A stretch of 64,000 nucleotides of DNA from Solimonas sp040066175 (GCF_040066175.1 NZ_JBEAAM010000021.1:1-64000), one strand, 5' to 3'. Positions 26,910 through 36,609 are shown, counted from the stretch's first letter. Made by a program: numbers and translations. Notes: generated from the sequence alone by a model not told the origin.

Positions 26910-28360
26910 GCCAGCGCCGCGCCGCCGTGGTCCGGCGCGACGCAGACCCGGTTGCGTCCCTGGTGCTTGGCCTCGTAGAGCGCCGAGTCGGCGGCCTCGC
27001 GCAGGGCTTCGAGCGTGACCGACGAATGCGGCGCACGGGTCGCCACGCCGATGCTGACCGTCACAAAGGGTGAAACCGGCGACGAACCGTGCTCCAAACG
27101 GGCGTGTTCGACGGCCGCACGCACCCGCTCGGCCTGCAGGATGCCCTGCCCGGCAGCGGTCCCCGGCAGCACCATCATGAACTCCTCGCCACCGATGCGC
27201 GCGACGAACTCGCCGGCGCGGCTGGCGGTCGCCTTGAGCGTCGCGGCGACCTGGCGCAGGCACTGGTCGCCCTGCAGATGACCGCGTGCGTCGTTGTAGG
27301 CCTTGAACTGGTCGATATCGATCATCAGCAGCGTCAGCGGCTCGTGCTGGCGCTTGCAGCGACGCCATTCCAGCGTCAGCACTTCTTCGAGGCCGCGGCG
27401 ATTCGGCACGCCGGTCAGCGGGTCGGTCTCGGACAGGTGCTCGAGCTCGTGGTTCGCGGCGCTGAGCTGTTCGACCAGCTGCTGCATCTCGGCGCGCGCC
27501 GCGAGCACCTTGTTGCGCTCGTTCAAGGCCAGCCACAGCAGCGCGGCGAGCACGAAGGCGCCGCCATAGGCCACGTAGGGCAGCAGCAGGCTGTGAATCG
27601 GCCGGCGGTCCCAGCCGGCGCTCGGCCGTGCCGCGAGTTCCCAGCTGCCCCCCGGAATCGCCAGCACCATGCGGATCGGCGAATCGTCGAAGACCGTGGC
27701 ATCGCCGGCGATCAGATCGCCGCGCGCACCCAGTCCGTCCCTGCCGCGCAGCGCGATCTGCACACCGGACTCAACGTCGCCGAGCCCCACCGCGCGCAGG
27801 AATGCAGGCAGGTCGATCGACACGCTGACCACGCCCCAGTAGCGATCGCCATCGACGAACACCGGCGAGCGGTTGATCAGCGCCTGCCCGCCCTGCACCA
27901 GATCCACCGGCCCGGCGAGCACCGCCGAGCCGGTCTCCATCGCGCGGCGCACCGCCGGCCACTGATCCGGCTGATCCTCGTAGCGCAGCCCGATGGCCTG
28001 CTCGTTGCCGATCTGCGGATAAATGAAGGCGATGCGGTTGTCCGGCGCGATGCCGATGCTGCGCAGGTGACGGCCGGATTGGTAGAGCCGCGCCAGCGCC
28101 CGCTGCACGCTGGCCGGATCGAGCGGCCCGCGCGCATTGATGTAGGCCACCAGTCCCTGCGCCAGATAGGCGGTGGCGCTCAACTCGCTCTCGATGCGCG
28201 CACGCAGCGCCGCGGCATGCAGCAGCGTCTGATCGCGCTGCGCGACGCGGTCGGCCGTGCGCTGCAGCGACACGAGATAGGTCGCCAGCAGGGACAGCAG
28301 GAGCCACACCGTCAACGCGGTGATGGCGTGCACGACGTGACGGAACCGACGCTGGTTCAT
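26885..28360 (-). CDS. CHASE-GGDEF membrane diguanylate cyclase
   Basis: A 491-aa sensor that makes cyclic di-GMP from two GTP. It has an N-terminal transmembrane helix (about 12-32), a periplasmic CHASE ligand-binding domain (about 45-250, with FVDGDRYWGVVSVSIDLPAF), a second helix (about 275-295), a short coiled coil, then GGDEF. The active motif is GGEEF (RIGGEEFMMV), a functional variant. The inhibitory I-site position reads RAGE rather than RxxD, so product inhibition may be weakened. Start 28360 gives a proper signal-anchor; upstream reading is not protein-like. Confidence 0.88.
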   Translation of the reverse strand: MNQRRFRHVVHAITALTVWLLLSLLATYLVSLQRTADRVAQRDQTLLHAAALRARIESELSATAYLAQGLVAYINARGPLDPASVQRALARLYQSGRHLRSIGIAPDNRIAFIYPQIGNEQAIGLRYEDQPDQWPAVRRAMETGSAVLAGPVDLVQGGQALINRSPVFVDGDRYWGVVSVSIDLPAFLRAVGLGDVESGVQIALRGRDGLGARGDLIAGDATVFDDSPIRMVLAIPGGSWELAARPSAGWDRRPIHSLLLPYVAYGGAFVLAALLWLALNERNKVLAARAEMQQLVEQLSAANHELEHLSETDPLTGVPNRRGLEEVLTLEWRRCKRQHEPLTLLMIDIDQFKAYNDARGHLQGDQCLRQVAATLKATASRAGEFVARIGGEEFMMVLPGTAAGQGILQAERVRAAVEHARLEHGSSPVSPFVTVSIGVATRAPHSSVTLEALREAADSALYEAKHQGRNRVCVAPDHGGAALAQVSNSTT

Positions 28361-28449
28361 CCGCAGTAGTCTAAGGCCCCTGTACCTTCGACCGTCTGTG
28401 GTGAGAATTTGCCACAGGGCTGGCGCGTCCGCCCAGTCCGGGCGCCCCG

Positions 28450-29880
28450 TCAGGGTGGCGTGCGCACCACCAGGATGCGTGGCTCGGTCAGGTGCTCGAT
28501 GGCCCAGGCGATCCCCTCGCGGCCCAGCCCGGACTCCTTGACGCCGCCGTAGGGCATGTGATCGACCCGGAAGCTCGGCACGTCGCCGATGACGACGCCG
28601 CCCACTTCGAGCCGGTCCCAGGCGCGCCGCGCCTTGTGCAGGTCGCGCGTGAACACGCCGGCCTGCAGGCCGTACCGACTGTCGTTGACTTCGTCGAGCG
28701 CAGCGTCGAAGTCGGTGAAACGCGCCAGCAGTGCGACCGGGCCGAACGCCTCGCGCGCATACAGCTCGCAGTCGCGCGGCACGTCCTCGAGCAGCGCCGG
28801 TGTCAGCATCGCGCCGTCGCGCGCGCCGCCGCACAGCAGCCGTGCGCCGCGCGCCCGCGCCGCCTCGATCCAGCCGTGCAGGCGCCCGGCCTCGCGCGCG
28901 GAGATCATCGGGCCGACGAAGGTCGCCTCGTCACGGGGATCACCGCAGCGCAGCGCGCGGGTCGCGGCCACCAGACGCTCGCGCAGCGCCTCGTAGATCG
29001 ACGCGTGCACGAGGATGCGCTGCACGCTGATGCAGGACTGGCCGGACTGGTAGAACGCGCCGAACACGAGGCGCTGCACCGCATCGTCGAGGTCGGTGTC
29101 GGCATCGACGATGCAGGCGGCGTTGCCACCCAGTTCGAGCACGACCTGCTTGTGCCCGGCGCGCGCCTTCAGGTCCCAGCCCACGGCCGGCGAGCCGGTG
29201 AACGACAGCAGCTTGATGCGCGCGTCGGTGACCAGCGGCTCGGCGTCGTCCGGACTGCACGGCAGGATCGAGAACGCGCCCGGCGGCAGCTCGGTCTCGG
29301 CCAGCACCTCGCCGATCAGCAGCGCGCCGACCGGCGTGGCGCTCGCCGGCTTGAGCACGAACGGACAGCCGGCGGCGATCGCCGGTGCGATCTTGTGCGC
29401 GGCCAGGTTGAGCGGAAAATTGAACGGACTGATGAACGCGCAAGGCCCGACCGGCACGCGCCGGATCACCGACCAGTAGTTCCGCGCGCGCGCGCTGATG
29501 TCCAGCGGCAGGTAGTCGCCACCGATGCGCACGGCCTCGCCGGCTGCGTACTTGAAGGTGTCGATCAGTCGCGTGACTTCGCCGCGCGCATCCTTGATCG
29601 GCTTGCCGGCCTCGATGCACAGCGCCTCGGCCAGTTCGTCGGCGCGCTGCTGGAAGCGCAGCACGCAGTGTTCCAGAACGGCCTGACGGGCATAGGCGGG
29701 CAGCTCGGCCATCGGCCGCGCCGCGCGCGCGGCCTCGTCGATCGCGGCGGTGACCAGGGCACGGTCGGCCAGCGCGACCTCGCAGGCCGGCGCGCCCGAA
29801 TACTTGTCGGTCACCGGCAGCGTCCCGACACCGTCCTGCGGACGATTAGCGAGAAAGAGCGGATAGCGCGGTCTGAGCAT
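28450..29880 (-). CDS. Aldehyde dehydrogenase family protein
   Basis: A 476-aa NAD(P)-dependent aldehyde dehydrogenase. Catalytic Cys283 lies in YQSGQSCISVQR and the general base Glu249 in VVLELGGNAA; the oxyanion Asn is in ISPFNFPLNL. The sequence type resembles the non-phosphorylating glyceraldehyde-3-phosphate/lactaldehyde dehydrogenase branch; the substrate is unknown. Single gene flanked by a diguanylate cyclase on the same strand and an FHA gene on the other. Confidence 0.87.
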   Translation of the reverse strand: MLRPRYPLFLANRPQDGVGTLPVTDKYSGAPACEVALADRALVTAAIDEAARAARPMAELPAYARQAVLEHCVLRFQQRADELAEALCIEAGKPIKDARGEVTRLIDTFKYAAGEAVRIGGDYLPLDISARARNYWSVIRRVPVGPCAFISPFNFPLNLAAHKIAPAIAAGCPFVLKPASATPVGALLIGEVLAETELPPGAFSILPCSPDDAEPLVTDARIKLLSFTGSPAVGWDLKARAGHKQVVLELGGNAACIVDADTDLDDAVQRLVFGAFYQSGQSCISVQRILVHASIYEALRERLVAATRALRCGDPRDEATFVGPMISAREAGRLHGWIEAARARGARLLCGGARDGAMLTPALLEDVPRDCELYAREAFGPVALLARFTDFDAALDEVNDSRYGLQAGVFTRDLHKARRAWDRLEVGGVVIGDVPSFRVDHMPYGGVKESGLGREGIAWAIEHLTEPRILVVRTPP

Positions 29881-30000
29881 GGGCGTTCTCGCGGCAAGGG
29901 GCGACGCGGCACGCTAGCGCAGACCGGCGGCAGCGCCAAGCCGCCGCACGTCGCCGGCATTTGCTACGCTGCGGACCGGTCCGCGCAGGAACCACGGGCG

Positions 30001-30804
30001 ATGTGGGTCATCTCGGTCAGGAACACCGCCGGCACTTTCCGTTTCCGCCGCAACCTGTATGCGGGCAGCGTGCGCATCGGCCGCGCAGCCGACAACGAGA
30101 TCCAGCTGCCAGGCGCGCAGGTTTCGCGGCATCACGGGCGCATCGACGTCGAGGACGGCCAGCTGGTCTACCGCGACCTGGGCAGCCGCAACGGCTCGCA
30201 GCTCGACGGCCGCGCGATCGACGCGCCGGTGCCGCTGCGGATCGGCGCGGTGGTGCGCATCGCCGGCTATGAAGTCGAGATCGAACCGGACCCGGCGCTG
30301 AGCGCACCCGGGCATTTCACCGAGCCGGTCGCTCCCGAGCCGATCACCGCACCGGTGCGTCCGCTCGACGACGGCGCGCCGTCGCCGATCGAGCTGCTGC
30401 ACACCATGCGCGCCGGCCTGCGCGAGCACGCCAGTGCCGAACAGGAGGCGGCGCGGCGTCGGCGCGAGCGCATGGATCGCATCTGGGCGCGTGTGCGCGA
30501 CGCCGCGCAGCAACTGCGGGATCATGTCGCGGACGATCCGCGGGTGGCCGCCTTCGATTTCGCCGACGACGGCCGCGAGATTTCGCTGAAACTGCGCGAC
30601 CCCCTCAAGAACGGCGGCTTCCTGTACCTGATCGTGCGCCGCGGCCATCCCGAACTGTCGGAAGCCGATGCCGACGAAGCCATCTGGATCCGCGAGATCG
30701 GCGGCGAGGATCGCCGCTACACCGAGGCACAGCCGGTCGTCGAAGCCCTGGTCCGCTGCATCGCCACCCACACCCGCGATCCGCGCGAACCGTCGCGGGA
30801 TTGA
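30001..30804 (+). CDS. FHA-domain protein
   Basis: A 267-aa cytoplasmic protein with an N-terminal forkhead-associated domain (about 18-90): VRIGRAADNEIQLPGAQVSR, then HHGRI and DLGSRNGSQLDG, the phosphothreonine-binding loops. A proline-rich linker follows, then a helical segment rich in Arg/Glu (about 140-185) and a C-terminal alpha/beta region of unknown type. No kinase or phosphatase gene is adjacent, so the phosphoprotein partner is unknown. The ATG at 30001 was chosen because the FHA fold begins immediately after it. Confidence 0.82.
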   Translation: MWVISVRNTAGTFRFRRNLYAGSVRIGRAADNEIQLPGAQVSRHHGRIDVEDGQLVYRDLGSRNGSQLDGRAIDAPVPLRIGAVVRIAGYEVEIEPDPALSAPGHFTEPVAPEPITAPVRPLDDGAPSPIELLHTMRAGLREHASAEQEAARRRRERMDRIWARVRDAAQQLRDHVADDPRVAAFDFADDGREISLKLRDPLKNGGFLYLIVRRGHPELSEADADEAIWIREIGGEDRRYTEAQPVVEALVRCIATHTRDPREPSRD

Positions 30805-30874
30805 TCCAGATCAACGCCGGCTGCGGTGCGCGGACCTATCGTCGCGCGCTTCCGATCGAGATTTGAGGAAAACC

Positions 30875-31276
30875 ATGACGCCCGTCGAATGGACGCCCGA
30901 CTTCGAGGTCGGCAGCCGCGCCATGGACCTCCAGCACCAGCACCTGGTCGGCATCGTCAACCGCTACCACGTCGCGATGCAGCACCACGCCCCGCGTGCG
31001 GAGCTGGTCAGGACGTTCGAGGAAGCCGCGGATTACGCGCGCCAGCACTTCCACGACGAGGAGGCGCTGATGGCCGAGCACGCCTATCCCCGGTTCGCCG
31101 CACACCGGCTGCTGCACCGCCAGCTGATGGACCGCATCACCGAATTGCTGCTGAAGCTGCGCGCCGGGGAGGCCGGCGCCCGCCGTGAGGTCCAGGTCTT
31201 TCTCAACCAGTGGCTGGCCGGGCACATCCGGGACTGCGACGTGGACTACAAGCCTTTCGTCGAGAACGCCGCCTGA
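30875..31276 (+). CDS. Bacteriohemerythrin
   Basis: A 133-aa di-iron oxygen-binding protein. Ligand candidates are His21 (DLQHQHL), His58 and Glu62 (HFHDEEALM), His77 and His81 (HRLLH), and His117 and Asp122 (HIRDCDVD), matching the hemerythrin pattern. GAGGAA precedes the ATG at 30875. It may sense or deliver oxygen; the convergent GAF-GGDEF gene next to it makes a link to second-messenger signalling possible but unproven. Confidence 0.9.
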   Translation: MTPVEWTPDFEVGSRAMDLQHQHLVGIVNRYHVAMQHHAPRAELVRTFEEAADYARQHFHDEEALMAEHAYPRFAAHRLLHRQLMDRITELLLKLRAGEAGARREVQVFLNQWLAGHIRDCDVDYKPFVENAA

Positions 31277-31289
31277 CCCACGCCGCGCC

Positions 31290-32417
31290 TCAGATGCCGC
31301 GGTGCGCCGCGGTCTTGTCGAACACCGCGCGGTTGCGACCCTGGCGTTTGGCCTCGTAGAGCGCCTGGTCGGCGCGCGAGAGCAGCGCGATCGGTCCACG
31401 CTCCTGATCGGCACGGGTCGATGCGGTTGCCACGCCGACGCTGACCGTCAGCGCCTCGTAGGGTGAGGTCGGATGGACCAGGCCGGCGTCCTCGATATAC
31501 CGGCAGGCGGCGCGCGCCAGCTCCATCGCACCGGCCGCGTCGGTGTCCGGCAAGACCACCACGAACTCCTCGCCGCCATAGCGCGCCACGACATCGCCGC
31601 CGCGCCGGAACTGCTCGCGCAGCAGGCGCGCGACATTGGCGAGCGCGCGGTCTCCCTCGGCGTGGCCGAGCGCGTCGTTGAGCGCCTTGAAGAAATCGAT
31701 GTCGATCAGCAGCACCGATATCGGCGTCGATTGCCGCAGCGAACGGCGCCACTCCTTGGCGACCAGTTCCTCGAAGTAGCGTCGGTTGAACAGGCCGGTG
31801 ACCACATCGACGATGGACGCGCTGCGCAGCAGGATCAGTTCCTCGATGGTCGCCCCGAGGTCGGCCAGTGCCGCCAGCTCCGCCTCGGTCAAGGGGCGGG
31901 CGATCTGGTCCGCGACCGACAGCACGCCGACCACCAGACCGGTCGGCGTGCGCACCGGCACGCCGGCATACATCGCCGGCGGCGCGAGCTTACGCGCTGT
32001 TGCCCAGTGCATGTACAGCTCGTCGGCTTCCAGATCCTCGATCACGTAAGCCATGTTGGTGGCCGCCGTGATCCGCTCCAGGGGCAGCAGCGGCGAAGGC
32101 GCGTCCGCGGGCAGGCCGATCACCACCTTGGGCATGGTCTGCTCTTCGGCGACCAGCGACAGCGCCGCCCACGGCGTGCCCAGCATCTGCGCGGCGATGC
32201 GGACGATGCGCTCGAACGAACGGTCCATCTCGCCGATGCCCTCGGCGATCTGGTACACGGCGTCGATCCGCGCCGCCTCCTGATGCAGGCCGCCGGACGC
32301 TGGCCGGACCTGCCGGTACACCAGATCGCGCGCCGCCCGCAGCTCCAGTCCGGGGCTGCTGTGGGCGGACACATGGTGGGTCGATACCGTCGGCAACATG
32401 GACAGGGCAACCGGCAT
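31290..32417 (-). CDS. GAF-GGDEF diguanylate cyclase
   Basis: A roughly 375-aa soluble cyclase. A GAF sensor domain (about 50-200, containing AALSLVAEEQTMPKVVIGLP and MYAGVPVRTPTGLVVGVLSV) precedes a GGDEF domain with active motif GGEEF (RYGGEEFVVV) and an intact I-site RGGD. The start is uncertain: ATG codons at 32417 and 32399 are both possible, and a longer reading to 32609 would add 64 residues without domain character. Confidence 0.85.
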   Translation of the reverse strand: MPVALSMLPTVSTHHVSAHSSPGLELRAARDLVYRQVRPASGGLHQEAARIDAVYQIAEGIGEMDRSFERIVRIAAQMLGTPWAALSLVAEEQTMPKVVIGLPADAPSPLLPLERITAATNMAYVIEDLEADELYMHWATARKLAPPAMYAGVPVRTPTGLVVGVLSVADQIARPLTEAELAALADLGATIEELILLRSASIVDVVTGLFNRRYFEELVAKEWRRSLRQSTPISVLLIDIDFFKALNDALGHAEGDRALANVARLLREQFRRGGDVVARYGGEEFVVVLPDTDAAGAMELARAACRYIEDAGLVHPTSPYEALTVSVGVATASTRADQERGPIALLSRADQALYEAKRQGRNRAVFDKTAAHRGI

Positions 32418-32575
32418 GCGCGGATCATCGGACCCGGTGGGTGGAGCCGAAGCTTCCGACCGACTGACGGTCGCCAGCCGCAGCCGAACGCGGTCCGGCG
32501 TCGCGCTTGGCTTGCCTGCGGGCTTTCTGAATAATCCAGCGAACGAAGAACTGCCGCTGCGCGGAGGAGACGCAG

Positions 32576-34246
32576 GTGAACCCGGTCCCGAACCACGTCT
32601 GGCGGGCACAATACCCGCCTGGGGTACCGCAAGAAATCGACGTGAACGCCTGGCGTTCCGTCGTCGAACTGCTGGACAGGAGCTGCGACCAGAACCGCCG
32701 CCGCTGCGCCTACGAGTGCATGGGCGTCTGCCTGAGCTACGACGACCTCGACCGCCTGACGCAGGATTTCGCGTCCTACCTGCAGAACGTGCTGGGCTTC
32801 CACAAGGGCGATCGCATCGCGCTGATGATGCCCAACCTGCTGCAGTACCCGGTCGCGCTGTTCGGCGTGCTGCGCGCCGGCATGACCGTGGTCAACGTCA
32901 ATCCGCTGTACACCCCGCGCGAGCTGGAACACCAGCTCAAGGACAGCGGCGCGCGCGCGATCGTCATCGTCGAGAACTTCTGCCACACGCTCGAACAGGT
33001 GCTGAAGAAGACGCCGGTCGAATGCGTGATCACCACCCAGCTCGGCGACCTCGCGCCGTTTCCGAAGAGCCTGCTGGTGAACGGTGTCGTCAAGTACGTG
33101 AAGAAGATGGTGCCGAAATGGCACATCCCCGGCACCGTGCCGCTGCGGGCGGCGCTGGCCCGCGGCAAGGCGCAGCCCTACATGCGCGTGCCGCTGACCC
33201 ACCAGGACATCGCCTTCCTGCAGTACACCGGCGGCACCACCGGCCTGTCCAAGGGCGCGACACTGACCCACGGCAACATCGTCGCCAACCTGGAACAGTG
33301 CAGCGCATGGATGTCCCCGTTCATCGGCGACGAGGAACAGATCGTCATCACGGCGCTGCCGCTGTATCACATCTTCGCACTGGTGGTGAACTGCCTGCTG
33401 TTCATCAAGTTCGGTGCGAAGAACGTGCTGATCACCAATCCGCGCGACATGCCGGGCTTCGTCGCCGAACTGAAGAAGCAGCCGTTCACGGCGCTGTCCG
33501 GGGTCAACACGCTGTTCAACGGCCTGCTCAACACGCCCGGCTTCGAGACCGTCGATTTCTCGCACGCGCGCCTGGTGGTCGGCGGCGGCGCGGCCGTGCA
33601 GCAGGCGGTCGCCCAGCGCTGGCATGAGGTCACCGGCACGCACATCACCGAGGGCTATGGCCTGACCGAGTGCTCGCCGGTGGTGACCCTGGGCCTGCCG
33701 AACCAGCCCTGGAATGGCACGATCGGCCTGCCCGCGCCCTCGACGATCGTGTCGCTGCGCGCCGACGACAACCGCGAGGTGCCGCAGGGCCAGCCCGGCG
33801 AGCTGTGCGTGCAGGGGCCCCAGGTCATGCAGGGCTACTGGCAGAAGCCGGAGGAGAACGCCAAGGTGTTCACCGCAGACGGCTTTCTCAGGACCGGCGA
33901 TGTCGCGGTGATGGACGACAAGGGCTTCTTCCGCATCGTCGATCGCAAGAAGGACATGATCCTGGTGTCCGGCTTCAACGTCTTCCCCAACGAGATCGAG
34001 GCGGTCGTCGCCCTGCATCCGGGGGTGCTCGAGTGCGCCTGCGTCGGCGTGCCGGACGACAAGACCGGCGAGGCGGTCAAGGTGTTCGTCGTCAGGAAGG
34101 ATCCGGCGCTCACGGCCGAGGAACTGATGCGGCACTGCCGCGACAACCTGACCGGCTACAAGGTGCCGCGGCACATCGTCTTCATCGACCAGCTGCCGAA
34201 GTCCAACGTCGGCAAGATCCTGCGCAAGGAACTGCGTGGCCCGTAG
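32576..34246 (+). CDS. fadD: Long-chain fatty-acyl-CoA ligase FadD
   Basis: A 556-aa enzyme that activates long-chain fatty acids for beta-oxidation. The P-loop is YTGGTTGLSKGATLTH (about 217-232), A5 EGYGLTECSPVV, A7 LRTGDVAVMDDKGFF, the FACS motif includes DRKKDMILVSGFNVFPNEIE, and the C-terminal lysine is SNVGKILRKELR. Length and motifs match E. coli FadD. It starts at GTG 32576 with GGAGGAG 6 nt upstream. The end overlaps the next gene by 11 bp. Confidence 0.93.
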   Translation: MNPVPNHVWRAQYPPGVPQEIDVNAWRSVVELLDRSCDQNRRRCAYECMGVCLSYDDLDRLTQDFASYLQNVLGFHKGDRIALMMPNLLQYPVALFGVLRAGMTVVNVNPLYTPRELEHQLKDSGARAIVIVENFCHTLEQVLKKTPVECVITTQLGDLAPFPKSLLVNGVVKYVKKMVPKWHIPGTVPLRAALARGKAQPYMRVPLTHQDIAFLQYTGGTTGLSKGATLTHGNIVANLEQCSAWMSPFIGDEEQIVITALPLYHIFALVVNCLLFIKFGAKNVLITNPRDMPGFVAELKKQPFTALSGVNTLFNGLLNTPGFETVDFSHARLVVGGGAAVQQAVAQRWHEVTGTHITEGYGLTECSPVVTLGLPNQPWNGTIGLPAPSTIVSLRADDNREVPQGQPGELCVQGPQVMQGYWQKPEENAKVFTADGFLRTGDVAVMDDKGFFRIVDRKKDMILVSGFNVFPNEIEAVVALHPGVLECACVGVPDDKTGEAVKVFVVRKDPALTAEELMRHCRDNLTGYKVPRHIVFIDQLPKSNVGKILRKELRGP

Positions 34247-34721
34247 CGCGTCCGGCGATCACGCCTATCTGCGCCGCGCCGTCGAGCTGGCGCGCGACAA
34301 CCTGCGTTCCGGCGCCGGCGGCCCGTTCGGCGCGCTGGTCGTGCGCGATGGACGCGTGCTCGGCGAGGGCTCGAACCAGGTGCTGAAGACGCACGATCCG
34401 ACGGCGCATGCCGAGATGATCGCGCTGCGCGGCGCCTGCGCCGCGGTCGGCCACTTCCATCTCGATGGCGCGACGCTCTACAGCAGCTGCGAGCCCTGCC
34501 CGATGTGCCTGGCCGCCGCCCACTGGGCGCGCATCGGCCGCATCGTCTTCGCGGCCAGCCGCGACGATGCCGCCGCGATCGGCTTCATCGACGCCGAACT
34601 GTACGAATTGTTCAAGGGCCCCACTTCGCAGTCGCCCCTGAAACGCGAACGGCTCGAGCTTCCCGAAGCGCGGGCAACGATGCAGGCATGGCTGACGTCG
34701 CCTTTCAACGTGAAGTATTAA
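34236..34721 (+). CDS. Guanine deaminase-like nucleoside/base deaminase
   Basis: A 161-aa cytidine-deaminase-fold enzyme. Zinc site: His58 and Glu60 in TAHAEMIAL, and Cys88 and Cys91 in EPCPMC. The C-terminus SPFNVKY is typical of GuaD-type guanine deaminases, which convert guanine to xanthine; a TadA-like tRNA adenosine deaminase is less likely. It starts at GTG 34236 inside the fadD end (11-bp overlap), suggesting cotranscription rather than a shared pathway. Confidence 0.8.
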   Translation: MARSASGDHAYLRRAVELARDNLRSGAGGPFGALVVRDGRVLGEGSNQVLKTHDPTAHAEMIALRGACAAVGHFHLDGATLYSSCEPCPMCLAAAHWARIGRIVFAASRDDAAAIGFIDAELYELFKGPTSQSPLKRERLELPEARATMQAWLTSPFNVKY

Positions 34722-34757
34722 AGCGACCTGCCCGGACTACGACGTGCTTGTCTTGAA

Positions 34758-34798
34758 AGTCGGGGCCATGGATGGCCCCGGCTTGCGCAGGACGCGCA
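34758..34798. repeat. Dispersed two-hairpin element, copy B
   Basis: GTCG, then stem-loop 1 (GGGGCCA, loop TGGA, TGGCCCC; 34762-34779), linker GGCT, stem-loop 2 (TGCGC, loop AGGAC, GCGCA; 34784-34798). It fills the space between the convergent deaminase and minE genes and ends at the minE stop codon. It could also serve as a bidirectional transcription end, though no T-run is present. Confidence 0.75.
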
Positions 34799-35056
34799 TC
34801 ACCCTGTTTCGGGCAGCGTGATGTTCATCTCCAGCACTTCGAGTCCGGCCTCGCGCTGCACGTGCACATTGACCGCGCTGTCCGGCACCTGCACGTACTT
34901 GCGCACGACCAGCAGCAACTCTTCGCGCAGCTTCGGCAGATAGGCCGGGCCGTTGGCGCGGCCCTCGCGCTGGTGCGCGACGACGACCTTGAGGCGCTCC
35001 TTGGCGACGGACGCGGTGTTCTTGGGTTCGGCGCGGAAGAACTTGAGCCAATCCAT
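34799..35056 (-). CDS. minE: Cell division topological specificity factor MinE
   Basis: An 85-aa protein that drives pole-to-pole oscillation of MinCD by stimulating MinD ATPase at the membrane. It begins MDWLKFFRAEPKNTASVAKE, an amphipathic membrane-targeting start, then the anti-MinCD helix ERLKVVVAHQREGR. Start 12 nt after the minD stop. Last gene of minCDE. Confidence 0.95.
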   Translation of the reverse strand: MDWLKFFRAEPKNTASVAKERLKVVVAHQREGRANGPAYLPKLREELLLVVRKYVQVPDSAVNVHVQREAGLEVLEMNITLPETG

Positions 35057-35068
35057 CGTACGGCCTCC

Positions 35069-35878
35069 TCAGGTACCGAACAGGCGGCCGAGGATGCCCT
35101 TCTTCTCTGCCGTCAGGAAACGATGTTCGCGCTCTTCACCGAGGAAGCGTGCGACGAGGTCGTCATAGGCGCGGCCGGCATCGGTTTCGCGGTTCGCGAT
35201 CACCGGCGTGCCGGCGTTCGACGAGGTCAGCACCGCCTGCGATTCCGGCACCACGCCGAGCAGCGGGATCGCCAGGATCTCCTTGACGTCATCGACCGAG
35301 AGCATTTCGCCCTTCTGCACGCGCTGCGGGTTGTAGCGCGTCAGCACCAGATGCTCCTTGACGCGGCCGCTGCCGGTCTCGGCCTTCTTGGTCTTGCTCG
35401 ACAGCAGGCCGAGCACGCGGTCCGAGTCGCGCACCGACGAGACTTCGGGATTGGTCACGACCAGCGCCTCGTCGGCGTGGTACATGGCGAGGTGCGCGCC
35501 CTTCTCGATGCCGGCCGGCGAGTCGCAGACGATGTAGTCGAACTCCTTGGCCAGATCGTCGAGCACGCGCGCGACACCGTCCTCGGTCAGCGCGTCCTTG
35601 TCGCGCGTCTGGCTGGCGGCGAGGATCGCCAGGTTCTCGTGCTGCTTGTCCCTGATCAGCGCCTGGCGCAGCGTCGCCTCGCCCTGGATCACGTTGACGA
35701 AATCGAACACCACGCGGCGCTCGCAGCCCATGATCAGGTCGAGATTGCGCAGGCCGACGTCGAAATCGATCACGACCGTCTTCTTGCCGCGCATCGCCAG
35801 CCCGGTGCCGAAGGATGCACTGGTCGTGGTCTTGCCCACGCCACCCTTGCCGGAAGTCACCACCACGATCTTTGCCAA
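35069..35878 (-). CDS. minD: Septum site-determining ATPase MinD
   Basis: A 269-aa ParA/Mrp-family ATPase that binds membrane when ATP-bound and recruits MinC. It begins MAKIVVVTSGKGGVGKTTTS; the deviant Walker A is GKGGVGKT (10-17) with the signature lysine. Switch and Walker B segments are in VVIDFDVGLRNLD and YIVCDSPAGIE. The C-terminal membrane-targeting helix region EKKGILGRLFGT is shorter but amphipathic. Confidence 0.97.
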   Translation of the reverse strand: MAKIVVVTSGKGGVGKTTTSASFGTGLAMRGKKTVVIDFDVGLRNLDLIMGCERRVVFDFVNVIQGEATLRQALIRDKQHENLAILAASQTRDKDALTEDGVARVLDDLAKEFDYIVCDSPAGIEKGAHLAMYHADEALVVTNPEVSSVRDSDRVLGLLSSKTKKAETGSGRVKEHLVLTRYNPQRVQKGEMLSVDDVKEILAIPLLGVVPESQAVLTSSNAGTPVIANRETDAGRAYDDLVARFLGEEREHRFLTAEKKGILGRLFGT

Positions 35879-35922
35879 GGCCCTGCTCCTGCTCTAGACG
35901 ACACCCAAGGCGACTCTTGTCC

Positions 35923-36609
35923 TCACCAGTCGAGCCGCTCGATCTTCAGCTTCCCGTCCACCAGCGCGACCTGCGCCGGCTTGCCACGCAATTCACCCTG
36001 CATCTGCTCGGCCACCGCGTACACCCCCGCGACGGCGACCAGCTCCGCCTCGAAACGCCGGCAGAAGATGCGCGCGCTGGTCTCGCCACGCGCGCCCGCC
36101 ATCGCCCGGCCGCGCAGCGCGCCGTAGACGTGCACGCAGCCGTCGGCGGCGACTTCGGCACCGGCGCTGACCGTGTTGAGCACGACCAGGTCCGTCTCGG
36201 CCGCATAGACCTGCTGGCCCGAGCGCACCGGTTCGGTGACGATGCGCGTCGGCCGCCGCACGGTGGGCACCGGCGCGGCTTCATTCGCTGCGGCGTTGGC
36301 ACGCGCCGCCCGCGCGCCGGTATCCGGCGGCAGCACCGGCAGCCCCCAGTTGGCGGCCGACGCCGCCAGCGGCCCGTCGGCAACGCCCACCGGCTGCATG
36401 CCGACCTCGCGCATCGCCGCGATGACGGCGCCGACCTCGAAGGCGCTGTCCGCTTCGAGGATCACCGGCATGCCCTTCACCGCCTGCGGCATCTGCCGGG
36501 CGAAATCGCGGAGCTGCGCGCTGATGGCCGACACATCGGGGTCGAGAATCCGTGCACGCGTCAGCGACAGCATGCGACCCTTGAACTCCAGCGCTTTCTT
36601 CGACGTCAT
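35923..36609 (-). CDS. minC: Septum site-determining protein MinC
   Basis: A 228-aa FtsZ-assembly inhibitor. The N-terminal FtsZ-binding domain (about 1-100, KALEFKGRMLSLTRARILDP) is joined by an alanine-rich linker to a C-terminal beta-helix that binds MinD (VYAAETDLVVLNTVSAGAEV, then ADGCVHVYGALRGRAMAG). Start at 36609 gives the family N-terminus; the longer frame to 36750 runs back through the promoter region. Order minC-minD-minE is standard. Confidence 0.94.
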   Translation of the reverse strand: MTSKKALEFKGRMLSLTRARILDPDVSAISAQLRDFARQMPQAVKGMPVILEADSAFEVGAVIAAMREVGMQPVGVADGPLAASAANWGLPVLPPDTGARAARANAAANEAAPVPTVRRPTRIVTEPVRSGQQVYAAETDLVVLNTVSAGAEVAADGCVHVYGALRGRAMAGARGETSARIFCRRFEAELVAVAGVYAVAEQMQGELRGKPAQVALVDGKLKIERLDW

